DNA from: Ipomoea triloba
Taxonomy: Eukaryota > Streptophyta > Magnoliopsida > Solanales > Convolvulaceae
Length of the DNA stretch: 64,000 nt
Direction: 5' to 3'
Assembly (NCBI RefSeq): GCF_003576645.1
Contig: NC_044918.1
Coordinates: 32,997,740-33,061,739, forward strand
Shown here: piece by piece, positions 42,828 to 52,999 of the stretch
How the letters are laid out: each line of letters begins with the position of its first letter
Position numbering within the stretch: position 1 is the first letter of the stretch
The notes under the pieces: generated by a model
What the model saw: only the letters and a program-made list of their open reading frames with translations
What the model was told of the DNA's origin: nothing
Database searches by the model: none
Made by a program: the position numbers and the translations under genes

Positions 42828-43849
42828 CCGTCTTCCATCATCTCCTCCTCACACTTACTCATCTCATCTCCCCACTCAATTTGACTAGAAGAATCACCCT
42901 CATCCTCACATGAGTAAAATGAAGCATCATCCCCCTCACTCATCAACTCACATGAGTAAAATGAAGCATCATCCCCCTCACTCATCAATTTGTTATGTAA
43001 CAAGTTTAAGGATTCACCTCCCCAAAAATTGAAACAAACATATTCATTATCGATCAAAAGAGAATCCTCATGATCATCAATCAATATGTCGCAAGTTTCC
43101 ACGGAATCATCCTCCCGAAAATAAAAACAAGTATTACTTTGTTTATTGAGAATATCATCATAGACCATATGGGAGTCACCCAGAAAAGTGGCAAAAGTAA
43201 TATTATCAAGAGATTCAACATGTATATTATCAAGATTAGTGTCACAAGTAGGTTTAAGAATTGTACCGTTTGGGTATTCATCCTCCCACACCACCTCAAT
43301 GTCATCCTCGCTTTCGCTTTCAATCTTCTCCCTTTGTTGGTTTTCCAACTCGAAGAGTGGAACTTCTTCAAGCACCGGGGTGTCATCTAGCATCGGGGTC
43401 TTCATTCCCATGATTTCCTTTCTCGGCCTCTATTCTTCACCCTTACCAATGTCACAATCCACCACACCCTCCTCAAATGACGGGGAATCTTCCATAAATG
43501 GGATGTTAGCTCTTGATGAAATCTTCTTAAAGATCTCCTCCATCATAGACAACACCTGGGTTTCAACTTTTTTCAATGGTAAGCCTTCCTCTCGGAGGGT
43601 AGCAAGATATTCCTTCATTTCTCTCTTGGTCGTGTCATCCTTGGCCAACTTGATGAATGTTTCCATTTTCTCTCTTAAGATCTCAATCTCGTCCTTGGCC
43701 GGTGGAAGGTAATCACAAGGTGGTCTTTTCTCGTCCTTGGCCGGTGGAAGGTAATCACAAGGTGGTCTTTTCACAAGGATTGGAGGTATTAGAATAGGGA
43801 ATGTGAGGTGGTGTTTCATAGAAGTGTGTAGCATTATGTAACCCCTCAC
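42828..43849 (-). pseudogene. Second Athila-type gag remnant
   Basis: Right frame (43430-43849): DEIEILREKMETFIKLAKDD and MKEYLATLREEGLPL, the same gag segment as at 37900-38211. The left frame runs to the family D border and is acidic (ESESEDDIEVVWEDEYP, DDHEDSLL). Both carry exact 42-bp tandem duplications (42906-42989 and 43688-43771) that keep frame. It is flanked by the family D LTR end on the left and the element B LTR on the right, so both are insertions into it. Confidence 0.65.
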
Positions 43850-43909
43850 CTATTCCGATAATTTTTGTGTGTAGCATTATGTAACCCCTCACCTATTCCG
43901 ATAATTTTT
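43824..43909 (+). repeat. 43-bp tandem duplication over the LTR B border
   Basis: The gag flank plus the first bases of LTR B (GTGTGTAGCATTATGTAACC...) appear twice with period 43. Probably a join artefact at the insertion border. Confidence 0.7.
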
Positions 43910-44436
43910 GAGTTCGAGGAATAAATATTTTTTATTTAAGCTATAATATTTATGAAATGAACCTGGTACTTTCAGAAAATATTTTTTTTTTAAATAGTTA
44001 TTAATAAGTTACGATCTACGTACCAGGCACGAACCGTGAAAATTTTAGGGACACATATTTGGTTCGAATTTCCATAAGAAATGGATTATATTGCATAATG
44101 TGATTAATTATGAACATTCTACTTAGTTAAGATTGATACTAGATGAGTTATAAGGATGGAACTTGTTACGAGCCTGCGAACCGCTAAATTTCGCGATGTG
44201 CTGAAAAATTCGTAATTTGGGTGATTAATATCGGGATTAATTTTAGAATAATTTTGGTATTAAGAATTTCCCGAATTAAGCTATTTTCCACCAAGAATTT
44301 ATCTGATTTAATCCCTAACTGTCTAGAAAATCCATTCTTCAAAAATATCATAAATTAAAATAATGATTTCTTTTGGATAAGATCATGTTAACTTAGCCTC
44401 CAAGATTTTGTGAGTCTTCCCCCCTTGGCCGAAAAT

Positions 44437-44443
44437 TATAAGG
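44437..44443 (+). promoter_or_regulatory. TATA-like box of LTR B
   Basis: AATTATAAGGAG about 250 bp before the splice donor; the same element is at 62432 in the 3' LTR. A GAGAGAGAGTG and TC-rich stretch follow, as in LTR A. Confidence 0.4.
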
Positions 44444-44984
44444 AGAGGAGAGAGAGTGTTTCTTCATCCCCATTGTTGATCTTCAAAGGAAACTCCATAG
44501 CCTAAAATCTTCAAGCTCTTTAACACCAAGTAAGTTATTTGGTTTAGTGAGTTAGAACTCTTTCTAAGATTTAATCATAAATTAAGAACTCTTGAGAATG
44601 TTATTATTATGATGAAATTGTTTAGGACCTTCGGTGGATTTTTGGGAATAAGGAACTTCAACGCTTGTTTCGGTTCTAAAGCTTCTAAAAAGGTAAGGAA
44701 ATTCCTTAAGTTGGCTAGTCACTTGAAAATGGACAATTGTATAGGTATATGTATTATGGAGTTAGGAATTTAATATGAAAACTATGTGATTAAGTTTCAA
44801 CTTCTTAGTTAATTTCTATGTAAAAATATGTGGTTGAGCTTTATATTACTCTTGATATGCATGACTTTAACGTATGCATGCATGTATATACTATAATTAC
44901 GTCCATATAATTTATGTCAAGGAAAAATGTTAACAAAATAGGTGTTTTTACACTGTTTTGCTGTTCAGAAAGCTACTGCCGTGT

Positions 44985-45178
44985 GAGTCCCAACGCGTCC
45001 ACCGTGCGTCCACTAGTGTCCAGTTTTTCGAAGACACGCCGTAAGTGTGGACGCCCCAGTGGACGCGCGTCCACCGTGCGTCCACTGACGTCCAGTGATT
45101 TTCGGAAAATAAGAGAAGAAGCCGTAGGTGTGGACGCCAAGGTGGACGCGCGTCCACCATGCGTCCACAGGCGTCCAG
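44985..45178 (+). repeat. GTGGACGC palindrome array in LTR B
   Basis: Repeats of the perfect palindrome GTGGACGCGCGTCCAC, each followed by a (T/A)GCGTCCAC...GTCCAG half unit. The first unit is damaged here, three are complete at 48873-49079, and two remain in the 3' LTR (62963-63096). It is a GC-rich island in AT-rich DNA. Confidence 0.8.
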
Positions 45179-45439
45179 AATGTTCTGTCCAGATTTTAAT
45201 TTTCAGAAAATTTGGGTATGATTTCAAACTATGTTTAAATTGTTTTCCACGGTATTATTGTTGGTTAAATGTTTAAGTATGCTTGTGTCATAATACTCGA
45301 AGGCCTATGGGCAAATCAGCTTGATTTTGAATGAAATAAATGTTTTGAGATGTGGGAAGAAAATACTAATTATGTACAGGAAAGAAAGAATGTTTTGAAA
45401 ATCTTAGTTTCTGGATATGTTGCAGAGATTTTGAGAAAG

Positions 45440-45622
45440 GGACCTACGGGAGGGCTTAATTGCCATGGCCCGGGTTGGAACAAGGTGGGACCTACGGGAG
45501 GCTTAAATGCCATGGCCCGGGTTGGAATAAGGTTGGACCTACGGAGGGCTGGAGTGCCATGGCCCGAGGTTGGGATAAGGAGACCTATGGGAAGGTTGGA
45601 GAATGCCATAGCCCAAGGTTTA
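45440..45622 (+). repeat. About 50-bp GGACCTACGGGAGG tandem array
   Basis: Four diverged units with GACCTACGGGAGGGCT, GCCATGGCCC and GGTTGG(A/G)A(C/T)AAGG. Four units also at 49338-49530 and three at 63352-63490. Family C carries the same unit on the minus strand (52615-52705). Confidence 0.8.
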
Positions 45623-46063
45623 AAAAGGGGAATTGAGAAATGTTCATAAATGATGCCTCACGCATATCCAGGGGGAAACTAAGTAATTATAAAAACTATT
45701 GATATACTGAGCTGCGGTTCAGGTAATTAAAAGAATTAGAGCTGCGGTTCTAGTTGAAAAGGCTGAAATTCTTGAAATAGAAAGTTTATTTATTTGTCTA
45801 AAATATATGTATTTATAACTTGGAGTGATTAATATGTCCTTATATTTAATATGAAGGAAAAGTTTATGTGATCGCCCTTATATATATGCTGTTATGCTAT
45901 GCTATGATTTGTTTGGTTGCAGATAAATTTCCAAAGCATAGGTAAAAACTTTATAAGCTTTTATACTGCTACCATGTTTTAAAACCTTTGTCTACGCTTG
46001 AGTGGCAATGAATTTCCTTACTTAGCCGTCGTGCTAACTACACTTCATTGTGTTTCTTATCAG

Positions 46064-46609
46064 ATGCTATCTAGCGTGGGCTCGTGCAGCCCAGAGAACT
46101 CTAATAATTCATTAGAGTTCATGTTTCGCCTCCTTGACTATGAGGACTATACGCACTTTCTGACGGGTGATGACCCGTATGCTCCAGGCTACGCTCCAGA
46201 TCCTCCGGCTCCAGTGTATGCTCCAGACCTTGTCTACGCCCCTGACCCAGTTGACGCCTTTGATCCGGTTCCCGATCTTGACCCCGTGTCTGCTACTGAC
46301 TATGCTTTTGTTTCTGATTTACTGACGGACCCTGTCATGCCTTTGTTCCCTAGTGGCCCGCTGACTTTCATTGATGCTGTTCAGGCGAGCTATGGTTTCT
46401 ACCCTATTGAGATGATAGAGGAGAGTGACCCTCTAGAGTTTGTTGTGCGTTACCCTTATCCGTGGGACCCTAGTCCTCCGGAAGAGTGGGATGAGTGGAT
46501 GATGGTGATTACCCCGTGCAACTTCCTAGACCATATCACCTGGTTTACGGGAGAATGGCATCTTGTGTGGGGGACATTCTGTGGCCCGGTATATCATCTC
46601 CTTGAGTAG
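46064..46609 (+). CDS. LTR-encoded conserved protein, element B
   Basis: 181 codons from the ATG that abuts the predicted splice acceptor. The frame is open 22 codons further upstream, but that part is intron sequence. The N-terminus is Ser/Asn-rich, then HFLTGDDPYAPGY, matching element A. An Asp/Pro-rich insert with APDP-type repeats (about residues 42-95) has no counterpart in A. The conserved core is GFYPIE, ESDPLEF, YPYPWDPSPPEEW, LDHITWFTGEWHLVWG and PVY. Its position, splice context and core match element A although the DNA has diverged. It ends with TAG about 250 bp before the 3' hairpin. No known domain recognised. Confidence 0.65.
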   Translation: MLSSVGSCSPENSNNSLEFMFRLLDYEDYTHFLTGDDPYAPGYAPDPPAPVYAPDLVYAPDPVDAFDPVPDLDPVSATDYAFVSDLLTDPVMPLFPSGPLTFIDAVQASYGFYPIEMIEESDPLEFVVRYPYPWDPSPPEEWDEWMMVITPCNFLDHITWFTGEWHLVWGTFCGPVYHLLE

Positions 46610-46864
46610 GTTGTGTTTCTGTTTCAAAGGAAATCAAACTCTTTTTGGTGTATATATTTTTTGATAGCCATGATAGATACTAGATGGCTAGTGGGATCTA
46701 GTTTATCTTATGTTAACCCTGCTAAAACTTATGTAAATATTACCGGTTGACCTATATATATATATATATGTATATAAATATATATCTGTTGATGTTTATA
46801 TATATTAGGAAGTGTATGTTCTGGTAAGTTTTAGTTGCGTGAACCAAATTCTTTTTAGCCTGTG

Positions 46865-46911
46865 CATTTAGAACGAATTCTATTAGGAATTGATAGACTT
46901 CATTCTAAGTG
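46865..46911 (+). promoter_or_regulatory. Conserved LTR 3' hairpin, element B
   Basis: CATTTAGAACGAA (46865-46877) pairs with TTCATTCTAAGTG (46899-46911), one G-U and one mismatch, directly after AGCCTGTG and before TGGCGGT. Confidence 0.65.
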
Positions 46912-46963
46912 TGGCGGTAATTACTCCGGATGTACGGTATAGCCGAGCCGGGGTGTTACAAGT

Positions 46964-46976
46964 TGGTATCAGAGCC
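46964..46976 (+). promoter_or_regulatory. Primer-binding site of element B
   Basis: TGGTATCAGAGCC three bases after the LTR end. Confidence 0.95.
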
Positions 46977-47398
46977 TAGGTTAGAGCCACGTCGGGTCAG
47001 CTTAGGTTCGTTAAGATTAACCAACCTTATTGTTAAGGAGCATAACTTCGGAGCAGGACTGGAACGGAAGCCGGGCGGCATAAAAAGGCGGTATTTTACT
47101 TCTACTCTATAGAATCTTATGATTCTTATTGTTGAATAAGCATGAATAATATCTGTGATTTCTACATGTGTTAATCCTTGCTTAGGATTATTATAAGTTG
47201 TTAGCATAATGTGTTGATTATCATTATGCTGTGATTGAAGCCCTTACTTAATGGGTAAGTTTAAGAAAATGTTAGGAAGTACAGTATAGAACTTGAGTAA
47301 TATCTAAGTTGCTATACTAATTGTTTAACTAGTTAACTTTTAGAGAATCCTATGTAAAGACCTAACTTTGTAATGTACGCTAACTTGAAATTGTCATT
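46977..47398 (+). other. Leader of element B, first copy
   Basis: Untranslated leader ending at the N gap 47399-47423. It is repeated at 50357-50769 and 51262-51673, where it runs into the gag start. Confidence 0.8.
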
Positions 47399-47423
47399 NN
47401 NNNNNNNNNNNNNNNNNNNNNNN
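47399..47423. other. Assembly gap, 25 Ns
   Basis: Gap between the leader of element B and a repeated copy of its left flank and LTR. Confidence 1.
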
Positions 47424-49999
47424 TCTCGTCCTTGGCCGGTGGAAGGTAATCACAAGGTGGTCTTTCACAAGGATTGGAGGTATTAGAATAGGGAATGTGA
47501 GGTGGTGTTTCATAGAAGTGTGTAGCATTATGTAACCCCTCACCTATTCCGATAATTTTTGAGTTCGAGGAATAAATATTTTTATTTTAAGCTATAATAT
47601 TTATGAAATGAACCTTGGTACTTTCAGAAAATATTTTTTTCTTAAAATAGTTATTAATAAGTTACGATCTACGTACCAGGCACGAACCGTGAAAATTTTA
47701 GGGACACATATTTGGTTCGAATTTCCATAAGAAATGGATTATATTGCATAANGTGTGTAGCATTATGTAACCCCTCACCTATTCCGATAATTTTTGAGTT
47801 CGAGGAATAAATATTTTTATTTTAAGCTATAATATTTATGAAATGAACCTTGGTACTTTCAGAAAATATTTTTTTCTTAAAATAGTTATTAATAAGTTAC
47901 GATCTACGTACCAGGCACGAACCGTGAAAATTTTAGGGACACATATTTGGTTCGAATTTCCATAAGAAATGGATTATATTGCATAATGTGATTAATTATG
48001 AACATTCTACTTAGTTAAGATTGATACTAGATGAGTTATAAGGATGGAACTTGTTACGAGCCTGCGAACCGCTAAATTTCGCGATGTGCTGAAAAATTCG
48101 TAATTTGGGTGATTAATATCGGGATTAATTTTAGAATAATTTTGGTATTAAGAATTTCCCGAATTAAGCTATTTTCCACCAAGAATTTATCTGATTTAAT
48201 CCCTAACTGTCTAGAAAATCCATTCTTCAAAAATATCATAAATTAAAATAATGATTTCTTTTGGATAAGATTATGTTAACTTAGCCTCCAAGATTTTGTG
48301 AGTCTTCCCCCCTTGGCCGAAAATTATAAGGAGAGGAGAGAGAGTGTTTCTTCATCCCCATTGTTGATCTTCAAAGGAAACTCCATAGCCTAAAATCTTC
48401 AAGCTCTTTAACACCAAGTAAGTTATTTGGTTTAGTGAGTTAGAACTCTTTCTAAGATTTAATCATAAATTAAGAACTCTTGAGAATGTTATTATTATGA
48501 TGAAATTGTTTAGGACCTTCGGTGGATTTTTGGGAATAAGGAACTTCAACGCTTGTTTCGGTTCTAAAGCTTCTAAAAAGGTAAGGAAATTCCTTAAGTT
48601 GGCTAGTCACTTGAAAATGGACAATTGTATAGGTATATGTATTATGGAGTTAGGAATTTAATATGAAAACTATGTGATTAAGTTTCAACTTCTTAGTTAA
48701 TTTCTATGTAAAAATATGTGGTTGAGCTTTATATTACTCTTGATATGCATGACTTTAACGTATGCATGCACGTATATACTATAATTACGTCCATATAATT
48801 TATGTCAAGGAAAAATGTTAACAAAATAGGTGTTTTTACACTGCTTTGCTGTTCAGAAAGCTACTGCCGTGTGAGTGGACGCCCCAGTGGACGCGCGTCC
48901 ACTGTGCGTCCACTAGTGTCCAGTTTTTCGAAGACACGCCGTAAGTGTGGACGCCCCAGTGGACGCGCGTCCACCGCGCGTCCACTGACGTCCAGTGATT
49001 TTCGGAAAATAAGAGAAGAAGCCGTAGGTGTGGACGCCAAGGTGGACGCGCGTCCACCATGCGTCCACAGGCGTCCAGAATGTTCTGTCCAGATTTTAAT
49101 TTTCAGAAAATTTGGGTATGATTTCAAACTATGTTTAAATTGTTTTCCACGGTATTATTGTTGGTTAAATGTTTAAGTATGCTTGTGTCATAATACTCGA
49201 AGGCCTATGGGCAAATCAGCTTGATTTTGAATGAAATAAATGTTTTGAGATGTGGGAAGAAAATACTAATTATGTACAGGAAAGAAAGAATGTTTTGAAA
49301 ATCTTAGTTTCTGGATATGTTGCAGAGATTTTGAGAAAGGGACCTACGGGAGGGCTTAATTGCCATGGCCCGGGGTTGGAACAAGGTGGGGACCTACGGG
49401 AGGGCTTAAATGCCATGGCCCGGGGTTGGAATAAGGTTGGACCTACGGGAGGGCTGGAGTGCCATGGCCCGAGGTTGGGATAAGGAGACCTATGGGAAGG
49501 TTGGAGAATGCCATAGCCCAAGGTTTAAAAAAGGGGAATTGAGAAATGTTCATAAATGATGCCTCACGCATATCCAGGGGGAAACTAAGTAATTATAAAA
49601 ACTATTGATATACTGAGCTGCGGTTCAGGTAATTAAAAGAATTAGAGCTGCGGTTTTAGTTGAAAAGGCTGAAATTCTTGAAATAGAAAGTTTATTTATT
49701 TGTCTAAAATATATGTATTTATAACTTGGAGCGATTAATATGTCCTTATATTTAATATGAAGGAAAAGTTTATGTGATCGCCCTTATATATATATGCTGT
49801 TATGCTATGCTATGATTTGTTTGGTTGCAGATAAATTTCCAAAGCATAGGTAAAAACTTTATAAGCTTTTATACTGCTACCATGTTTTAAAACCTTTGTC
49901 TACGCTTGAGTGGCAATGAATTTCCTTACTTAGCCGTCGTGCTAACTACACTTCATTGTGTTTCTTATCAGATGCTATCTAGCGTGGGCTCGTGCAGCC
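47424..49999 (+). repeat. Repeated copy of the Athila gag flank and LTR B
   Basis: Starts again in the Athila gag flank (as at 43730) and repeats LTR B up to the first 28 bases of the LTR ORF, ending at an N (50000). An internal N at 47752 steps back about 230 bp. It carries the same insertion border as 43837-43880 with scattered SNPs, so it is an alternative contig or haplotype of the same LTR rather than a separate insertion. Confidence 0.8.
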
Positions 50000-50000
50000 N

Positions 50001-51809
50001 AAGGAAATCAAACTCTTTTTGGTGTATATATTTTTTTGATAGCCATGATAGATACTAGATGGCTAGTGGGATCTAGATTATCTTATGTTAACCCTGCTAA
50101 AACTTATGTAAATATTACCGGTTGACCTATATATATATATATATGTATATAAAAATATATATCTGTTGATGTTTATATATATTAGGAAGTGTATGTTCTG
50201 GTAAGTTTTAGTTGCGTGAACCAAATTCTTTTTAGCCTGTGCATTTAGAACGAATTCTATTAGGAATTGATAGACTTCATTCTAAGTGTGGCGGTAATTA
50301 CTCCGGATGTACGGTATAGCCGAGCCGGGGTGTTACAAGTTGGTATTAGAGCCCTAGGTTAGAGCCACGTCGGGTCAGCTTAGGTTCGTTAAGATTAACC
50401 CAACCTTATTGTTAAGGAGGATAACTTCGGAGCAGGACTGGAACGGAAGCCGGGCGGCATAAAAAGGCGGTATTTTACTTCTACTCTATAGAATCTTATG
50501 ATTCTTATTGTTGAATAAGCATGAATAATATCTGTGATTTTCTACATGTGTTAATCCTTGCTTAGGATTATTATAAGTTGTTAGCATAATGTGTTGATTA
50601 TCATTATGCTGTGATTGAAGCCCTTACTTAATGGGTAAGTTTAAGAAAATGTTAGGAAGTACAGTATAGAACTTGAGTAATATCTAAGTTGCTATACTAA
50701 TTGTTTAACTAGTTAACTTTTAGAGAATCCTATGTAAAGACACTAACTTGAAATTGTCATTCAGTGAGAATGCCACCGCGACGTAATATACCCGTTGGTA
50801 ACGACGATAATATTTCGGCAATAGACCGCATGGCCCAAGCAATGGAGCGAATGGCTGAGTTCATGATAGCTCAGCAAGTTCAGAACCAGAATCAGGGACA
50901 GCCANAAGGAAATCAAACTCTTTTTGGTGTATATATTTTTTGATAGCCATGATAGATACTAGATGGCTAGTGGGATCTAGATTATCTTATGTTAACCCTG
51001 CTAAAACTTATGTAAATATTACCGGTTGACCTATATATATATATATATGTATATAAAAATATATATCTGTTGATGTTTATATATATTAGGAAGTGTATGT
51101 TCTGGTAAGTTTTAGTTGCGTGAACCAAATTCTTTTTAGCCTGTGCATTTAGAACGAATTCTATTAGGAATTGATAGACTTCATTCTAAGTGTGGCGGTA
51201 ATTACTCCGGATGTACGGTATAGCCGAGCCGGGGTGTTACAAGTTGGTATTAGAGCCCTAGGTTAGAGCCACGTCGGGTCAGCTTAGGTTCGTTAAGATT
51301 AACCCAACCTTATTGTTAAGGAGGATAACTTCGGAGCAGGACTGGAACGGAAGCCGGGCGGCATAAAAAGGCGGTATTTTACTTCTACTCTATAGAATCT
51401 TATGATTCTTATTGTTGAATAAGCATGAATAATATCTGTGATTTTCTACATGTGTTAATCCTTGCTTAGGATTATTATAAGTTGTTAGCATAATGTGTTG
51501 ATTATCATTATGCTGTGATTGAAGCCCTTACTTAATGGGTAAGTTTAAGAAAATGTTAGGAAGTACAGTATAGAACTTGAGTAATATCTAAGTTGCTATA
51601 CTAATTGTTTAACTAGTTAACTTTTAGAGAATCCTATGTAAAGACACTAACTTGAAATTGTCATTCAGTGAGAATGCCACCGCGACGTAATATACCCGTT
51701 GGTAACGACGATAATATTTCGGCAATAGACCGCATGGCCCAAGCAATGGAGCGAATGGCTGAGTTCATGATAGCTCAGCAAGTTCAGAACCAGAATCAGG
51801 GACAGCCAT
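50001..51809 (+). repeat. LTR B 3' end, leader and gag start, placed twice
   Basis: 50001-50904 and 50906-51809 are the same 904 bp separated by an N at 50905. Each has the LTR end, primer site and the first gag codons (ATG at 50770 and 51674). Confidence 0.9.
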
Positions 51810-52057
51810 GGGTCGATATCGCTAAGTCTATAGCAAACCGGCAACCGCCATACTACGCCGGGGAAAAAGACCCGGTGATCTTAGAAGAGTGGATTCGGAC
51901 GTTTGACAAGTTACTTAACGCAGTGAATTGTCCTACGAATCAGCGAGTGCCTTCTGCAGTGTACTACTTGACGAAAGCTGCTGACAACTGGTGGTCAACA
52001 GTTGGACCTGATCTNCTATAGCAAACCGGCAACCGCCATACTACGCCGGGGAAAAAG
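51674..52057 (+). pseudogene. Element B gag, 5' part
   Basis: Begins MPPRRNIPVGNDD and carries DRMAQAMERMAEFM, EEWIRTFDKLLNAVNCP and YYLTKAADNWW. It ends at an N (52015); the next 42 bases repeat 51828-51869 and run into the family C LTR at 52058, so the biological break is after the codons for the YYAGEK segment. The gene continues at 57190. Confidence 0.85.
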
Positions 52058-52200
52058 TGTAACACCCCAATTTTCAACTCTTACATTTATTACAAAATCC
52101 GTAATAAAACGCTGCGGAAGCTTACATCATATCAACAGAAAACCGATAAAACGCTGCGGAAGCTTACATCATATCAACAGAAAACCGAGTGCTACCGCCG

Positions 52201-52248
52201 CACCTAGAGTGAATTCTATCACCTCTTTGACAAACTCCACTCTAAGTG
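52201..52248 (-). promoter_or_regulatory. Conserved LTR 3' hairpin, family C
   Basis: On the minus strand CACTTAGAGTGGA pairs with TTCACTCTAGGTG over 13 positions with two G-U pairs, after AGCCTGTG and before CGGCGGT. Confidence 0.65.
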
Positions 52249-52999
52249 CACAGGCTAAACTTACAACATTAATAACAATCCCTGTCTACATCAAAGAGTA
52301 GACCTCAACCTGTACTTCCCTTCTATTCCGAGCTCATCGGCTACAGGGGCCCACACTAATCTGCAACTGATAAGAAACACATTGAAGTGCAGTTAGCGCG
52401 ACGGCTAAGTAAGGAAATCCGATGTCACTCAAAAGTAGACAAAGGTTTGAAAACATAATCATTTGGAAAATAGTATATCGTTCAGTGAATCAAAATCCAC
52501 TCGTCTCGTAAGAGAAAATCATTTCTTTCTCAAAGACGTTACAGAGTAACTCTTTACTCATTTTTAAAACTTCCTTAGTTTCATATAGTAAGAGTGAGGC
52601 CTACAACCTCGGGTCATGGCACTCCAGCCCTCCCGTAGGTTCCTCCCTTATCCCAACCCCGGGCCGTGGCACTCAAGCCTTCCCGTGGGCACCTCTCCTT
52701 ATCCCAACATGACGACATAACGGCGAATAGACTTCGCTCTAACAATATAANAAATAGTATATCGTTCAGTGAATCAAAATCCACTCGTCTCGTAAGACAA
52801 AATCATTTCTTTCTCAAAGACGTTACAGAGTAACTCTTTACTCATTTTTAAAACTTCCTTAGTTTCATATAGTAAGAGTGAGGCCTACAACCTCGGGTCA
52901 TGGCACTCCAGCCCTCCCGTAGGTTCCTCCCTTATCCCAACCCCGGGCCGTGGCACTCCCGTAGGTTCCTCCCTTATCCCAACCCCGGGCCGTGGCACC

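Larger units (their letters stand above)
44693..46063 (+). other. Predicted LTR intron, element B
   Basis: Donor AAAAAG|GTAAGG, acceptor GTTTCTTATCAG followed immediately by ATG. GCTAAC lies about 27 nt before the acceptor, within TTAGC-N6-GCTAA (46022-46037). The duplicated and 3' LTR copies have the same sites (48581-49971 and 62668-63936). Confidence 0.65.
43880..46960 (+). mobile_element. 5' LTR of element B
   Basis: About 3.1 kb from TGTAACCCCTCACC to GGGGTGTTACA. Modules in order: CGAACCGTGAAAATTTT (44032), TATAAGG (44437), leader, donor (44693), TATGCATGCATG (44872), GC-rich palindrome array (44985-45178), 50-bp repeat array (45440-45622), inverted repeat and acceptor (46022-46063), LTR ORF, AGCCTGTG hairpin, terminus. 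Confidence 0.9.

Noticed and set aside
44985..45178. CRISPR-like repeat-spacer array
   Set aside because: Units are palindromes with variable degenerate spacing in a plant LTR intron; no cas genes and a nuclear plant context.
44948..45276. Overlapping frames on both strands with VDARP/STVRP-type repeats
   Set aside because: Produced by the GTGGACGC palindrome array inside the predicted LTR intron; not proteins.
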